Source: Escallonia rubra
Taxonomy: Eukaryota; Streptophyta; Magnoliopsida; Escalloniales; Escalloniaceae
Assembly: GCA_033065855.1 (NCBI GenBank)
Contig: JAVXUO010000235.1
Location: forward strand, 1-64,000
DNA length: 64,000 nucleotides
Direction: 5' to 3'
Part shown: piece by piece, positions 58,693 to 64,000 of the stretch
Numbering within the stretch: position 1 is the first letter of the stretch
How the letters are laid out: the number at the start of each line of letters is the position of its first letter
Notes under the pieces: model-generated
What the model was told of the DNA's origin: nothing
Seen by the model: only the letters and a program-made list of their open reading frames with translations
The model's database searches: none
Translations under genes and position numbers: made by a program

Positions 58693-61600
58693 AAGATCTT
58701 TACTTAAAGGAAACAAATCCAAGTATGCAAAAAAAAAAAAATTGTATAATTTCACTTATCTATAAATCGTACGTCAGAAAAGATGATGCACGAAAAATTT
58801 AAGCATGTGATGAACCATTATTGACTTTAGCCATTATGAGACTCCTCAAGTATTCATCAATTAATTAAGGTAAATTAATTAAAGATCGATCTTCGATCTT
58901 TATTGGTCAATATTGATAATAACAGTGAGTTTTTTTGTGATTGATTCTCAAGAACGGTTGTAGATTCAAAGCATAAATAGTTTTCAAGAATATTTTGAAA
59001 TAATAATTTTAGCAAAATCAGTTTTCATTTGGTAGAACTTCAGAAACATTTAATGAAAGCTATAAAAGGTGTTTTAGATAAGGAAAATTTTGGCCGCTAC
59101 CGGAGTTGAATTGAAGGAATCATCCTCATTATCCCCATATGGCGACAGTTAATGGTCGCTTAATACTTATAGTGACTTTTATTTAGTGACAATAAAAAAT
59201 TATGTTAAGAATTGTCGATGAAAGTGTTAGCAGAAAAAACTACTAAAAATATGTAACAACTATTAATTGTCACTATATACGGAGTTGGAGAAAAATTCAT
59301 AAAATCCTAGTGGCAGCAAAAATATAATGTAAGAAAATGACTAAGAATGGTATCAAAGAACAAGCAAGATTCTCAAGCAAAATAAGTATATACTATGGTT
59401 ATTTCTGGACCCTTTTGTATTATCATATCCCCTATAAAAGATTTTGAATAGAAGAATGATTAGTGCCAAAAGTTTAACCAAGCAACAATTACCTTAAGAT
59501 GAAAGTGCAAAGCTTAAAAGAAAAGGTGAATAAATAGCTCCCTCCAGAAATTCTATTAATCATATAGTTCTCATATCATTGTTCTGTAAGTGAAACCAAT
59601 TCAAAATCTCAATGGTCCTTCTCAAATAGAATAAAAAAATGTTCACTTTATTTGTAGATAATCTTAAAAAGGGCATCTAATGTCATTTATAAAAAAAAAA
59701 GTGACGGTAATGTAATACTTTCGTCGGTCAAAATTAAACATATTTTTTTAAAAGAGTTTAAAACAATAATTGACAATACTCGAGGTCTTCAGTTTGTAAT
59801 ACTCTTCGATGGAACTACAAAGGTCTTCAGTTTGTAATACAAGCTCAATAGCCCTCATGATTTTATGAAGGAAATAACTTTAAGAGCTAATTAAGATTAT
59901 CATGCGAGTTATCCATGGCGTTTATCATCAAGAAAATAATATCCAGCAGGGTTTATCAAGAAAGTAGCTCTTAGAGCAAAACTCATTCAAATCAATAATA
60001 CTCGAGGTTTATAACAAAATAACCCTCAGGGTTTATTAAACGAATAACCCTTAGGTTATGTTGAAAAGACTGAGCCACCAACTAGAGAAAAAGAGCAAAC
60101 TCGAGAAAAAATGGTGCAGATTCGAAGGAAATAACAAACTTGGATAAAAAAGAACGCAGTCCGAGTATTAAAATCAGCCGCGGATAAGGCTATCGACTCG
60201 GGAAAGAGGAAACGTGTATCTAGATTACAAAATCAGCAAGAGAGAAAATCATGCATGAAATCTTGAGTACATGCCACAAGTCTTTCTCATCTTCAGGGTT
60301 TTAGCTTTGCCTACCGAATTAATCAGTCGACATTTCACTTGCTTATTTTTAACTCTCAGAACTATCACTAAAAAACTTCATAAAGATTTATGTTAAGCCT
60401 TCTTAAATCCATCTAAGACCAAGGGTAACACCACCATTTCTCTAAGCATTTACCATGATACCCTTAGGTTGTACTCACGCCTACAACCACGAACCTAATA
60501 TGTCGTTCATTAATTTCTCTAAGGAGAAACTGAGAAGCACTGCCATTCAACCACCATCGACTTAACTTATATCTTAACAATAGAGTACCCAATTTTGAAT
60601 TCAAAATTTATTGAACACGCTAATATGTGATCAAATTGATATTTCTTATAGTTCTAACTACATGCTCGATCGGTTTATCAATAATTTTGAGCTTGTTATG
60701 TAAGCAACCATAAGGATTATGGCTCAATCCTGGACAGGCGGGGGGAAACTAGACGAGTTGCAGCCAGCAATCCAAAATGTGGACGGGTTGCTATGATTAT
60801 TAAGTGCTTTTGTGTGTTCAACCTCCACTTAAGTTTCGAGTGCCTTTCTCAATTTCATGTCATAACATTCTCTTTTTCTTCAATAATGGATTGATTTTTC
60901 CAAACTATATTTGCAAATCACACAGTCTTCCGGTCAACTAATGTGATTGAAGATTCTCTTTCTAGATAAGTACTCTAAGGATTTCCTTGACATCAAATCT
61001 GTATGCAAACCCCTAACCACCAAAATAGCCAACAGTTGTCTGTCAACCTGCACTGAGTTTGCTTTTGATGATCTGCTGTATACATCGGTGATTCATGGCC
61101 GTGAGTCACGGCCATGAAATATAGTTTGGCATTCTTTCGTTGATCCCACATTAAGAATGCCAAAATCAAGACTTGCAAGCATAGAGAATGATCACAAACT
61201 CTATATTGTTTAGTGTTGTAAGATCATTCGATTATGGCACGAGAAACTCATCGCCTTGAAGTTAGAAAACACACAGTTGTTATGATCTTTTAAGTTCTAA
61301 CTATCGCCACGATACCTAATACATTTTCCTCACGTTCTTTTTTTTCATACAATCAAAATATTTCGACTGACATTCATTTTTTCTGTATCCCGTGACTGAC
61401 ATTCATTTTTTTGTATCCTTTACGTGGTTCCTCTATTCATCGATCTGTGTTAGTTTCTCAAATGCTACTAGTGTATGTCGTTTAGATTCGATGTATCATA
61501 ATAATCTAAGCGAGGCAATATGAGATTGTTAAGATGTGATGAGGTATCTTGTACATTTTCTAGAACTTCATCTTAAGTCCTAAATTTTGGGCTTATGAAT

Positions 61601-64000
61601 GACAGATGCAGGATTAGCTGGTTGAATTTTACGACAATTCTCATTTTTTCTACTTTTTCAAATACTCAAAGTCATAGTGTTCACCACCCAGGTCGTCACT
61701 AGTGTAACCTAAATCTTGTAATATTGTAACTTGACGGGTGATTGAACATTTGTAATTTTTTATTCCAAATAGAAAATCTTGGTCCAAAGGATAATGATTT
61801 CACGATATATCTTTTGTTTTCAATTTGATTGCTGCTATAGCATTCCTTTTTTTCCCTTCTTCAATCAAGTGGATAAAGAAGTTTTAAGCCCATGTCATAT
61901 TATTATAGGCTAATAGTAGTTGCCTCTTCCACTAAGAGAGAAGCAGAGCAAGTGGCAGAACATTCTAAGGACTGCGACAAGTTCTTAAAGCTTCTAAGTT
62001 CAACAAAACAAAAATGTAGTCAAGGTAGGTGAAGGCATGACAATGGAGAATGTGAATATACCCGGAGGAAGAGAAGAAACATAATGTAAAAGCTTCATTT
62101 GTAGCAATGAGTCATCTTGACTCTAGAATTTTGTATTGTTTGGAAGAGCTTAATATGTTTTGTTGCTAATTAAGCATATGATGGGTAATGCAAAAGTTTT
62201 AGGTGCTACCACGGATAAAGTAAGAGGTTGTAACTTGTTCGTCGAGAAACAATTAATTGCTGCTAATAAAGTGCTAAACACATGTTGCTAAGATTTATCG
62301 ACGGGTGTCTGTAACAGTGCCACTAACAACAAACTCGTTGCTGAATGAGAGTCGTAGGATTTTGGTTGCTTCTTACAACCCTGGTTCAAGCAAAAATCTT
62401 TTCATGCATGACATGTTTTTTAAATTTACATGCAAGAAATTTAAACTAAAATCAACACATTGTCTAAACAAGACTTGCGAGTGGTAGTTCGATGCCAACA
62501 CTATGAAATAATAATTGTTTCAACTTTTTGAATATTGTTGGTAATGTCCACGCGAAACGAATTTACTGCAACTAGTATTAAAGAAAGGATAAATAGCAAC
62601 TTAGAGCCTTCGGGTATAGGACGAAAGTTGTGTCGATCGCACAATTGTTCTCCAGTAAAATTGAGTGATTTTGAATGAGGCATTTAATGTGAGTATATAA
62701 TCGAGGATATTTTGATAATTCTATTGGTCAAACTTGATTCTCAAAGAAAATGAGTAGTCTTGATTTGTGAGCATTTTGAAGCAGATTTAGTCACCTTACT
62801 TTTATTTACCTGAATTTAATGCCCCATTACAAGGGCATTTTACGCAATTTTTTCTTTGAAATAATTAATCTTAAATGCCCTCTAAGAAGATTCACCCAAA
62901 TGGCTTTCTTTCTTTTTTAGGCTAAAAGGCACGTACGAAATAATGATAATGGAGTTACATTCGTTAGTTTATGAAATCAAGTCAATCATCTTAGACAATA
63001 ACAGTGATTCTCATTGACTAATGTTTTAATCTTGCCTAGTTTCTAGTAGCGAATCAAGGCATGATTTCATATCCAAAAACTCTTCATACCAAGAAAATAT
63101 TCGGTGGTTGTCTACCACCATGTCACCAGCTTACGTGGTGTTAGACTACTACTAAAAATTTGCTAACTAAACAAGATAATCAGTCGGCGGGGCAAGTATT
63201 CAACTAGATATTAACCTTAACCATGGTTTAAAAGTTACCATAATAAAAGTAAAGAATATAAAACAAATGCAAAATATAAAAGCCACAGTTCCAACCCTAA
63301 ACTCCATAATCTTAAGTAGTCGTCGTCCCGTCCCCCCCACCATCCAAAAAAAAAAATCTGAAAACACACTAGCCAATCCCGATCATCACTTCGACACCAC
63401 CAGGCTCATTTTTATCCTGCACTTTCAGTGCTGCATCACATTCTCTCCTGGCTCATTTCCTGCTTTTCAACCGTGAGGACAAGGTCTTGGAAACACGGAA
63501 GCATTTTATGATATTATTAGTATGAGTAGATGCCCATAGTTCAGTAACTCGTTATGATATTTAGGACCCCATGTATATTGGCAATCCAGCCATTTGTAAC
63601 TCTTATTTTGTTCAAAAATTTGTATAATTTTTATGTGAGTACATAGAAATTATTCTTTATAGCTTATTTATTGCCTCTTCTTTCTGCATTCCAACTATTT
63701 GGGTTTACTTGACTAATCTCGTAACCACTTCTTGCGTTCACGTTGGATATAAAATCTTAAGCAAATAATTGTAAAGATTGTGGAAATCAAATAAAATTTG
63801 ACAGTGATTATATTCAGTTTTCACTCCAATCGATTTGTGACTTTTCTTTTGAATTCTGAAAATGTTATTTATTCAAGAGTTTTACAATCATCCAAGGTTT
63901 GTATATTAAATCTACTCTTATACAGAGTATTAGCATTAACGAATAAAGTATTCAAGATTTATTTATTAGCTTTATTAAATACATTAACTATGTGTTCATA
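58693..64000. other. Gene-poor spacer to the window end
   Basis: AT-rich, only short unrecognised open frames. Holds one diverged copy of the 130-bp repeat (about 59180-59310) and a 27-bp palindrome (61092-61118). No RNA gene or complete transposon was recognised. Confidence 0.55.
61092..61118. repeat. 27-bp perfect palindrome
   Basis: Arms TTCATGGCCGTGA and TCACGGCCATGAA, 13 bp each, around a single G. GC-rich in AT-rich surroundings. Could be a leftover of fold-back element ends or a dimeric protein-binding site; no function assigned. Confidence 0.9.

Noticed and set aside
1..64000. CRISPR arrays, operons, bacterial defence or viral systems
   Set aside because: No spaced identical repeats and no such gene content; all recognisable genes are plant nuclear genes with introns.

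Overview
This is nuclear DNA from a flowering plant, almost certainly a eudicot. The evidence is long AT-rich introns with plant splice sites, plant-only gene families (SAMBA, class A1 heat-stress factor, group D MAPKK), a plant tRNA-Trp, and typical plant transposable elements (non-autonomous hAT elements, a TRIM, an Au-like SINE, L1-type LINE remnants). An asterid is possible, but I cannot establish that from sequence alone. No organellar, bacterial or viral block was seen.

Six protein-coding genes and one tRNA gene are supported, with splice junctions checked for phase. (1) PIG-X, 3456-5275 minus, 318 aa, subunit of GPI mannosyltransferase I. (2) SAMBA, 7442-9575 plus, 93 aa, small APC/C regulator, head-to-head with PIG-X across a short shared promoter. 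(3) An intronless MKK7/9-type MAPKK, 13468-14355 minus, 295 aa, with what looks like a one-base frameshift in its original N-terminus. (4) An HSFA1-type heat-stress transcription factor, 18886-29956 minus, 510 aa in two exons separated by a 9.5 kb intron. (5) RAD1, 36519-40600 plus, 302 aa, DNA-damage clamp subunit. (6) An RNF14-like RWD-RING-IBR-RING E3 ligase, 43363-51210 minus, 673 aa in seven exons. The tRNA-Trp(CCA) is at 41414-41485 minus.

The left edge (1-3356) is a near-identical copy of 19648-23023: the 5' part of HSFA1 exon 2 plus about 2.9 kb of its intron. The copied gene has no exon 1 in the window, so it lacks most of the DNA-binding domain. All three exon differences from the intact copy are synonymous. 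The copy ends 100 bp beyond the PIG-X stop codon.

The rest is transposon-rich spacer. 14.4-18.9 kb holds a GC-rich stretch and a truncated LINE tail. 30.3-36.4 kb holds a LINE fragment split by a 983-bp hAT element with an 8-bp target duplication, then a second hAT element. The last RBR intron carries a Mutator-like MITE, and another RBR intron an Au-like SINE. 51.9-58.7 kb holds two more hAT elements, a TRIM with two LTRs and a tRNA-Met primer site, and one hAT element nested in another repeat. From 58.7 kb to the end I see no gene.

The genes are functionally unrelated and on both strands; there is no operon-like system here. The most interesting points are the 5'-truncated HSFA1 copy, the tandem repeats in RAD1 intron 1 that carry imperfect copies of the start of exon 2, the MAPKK N-terminal frameshift, and the set of hAT elements with visible target duplications.
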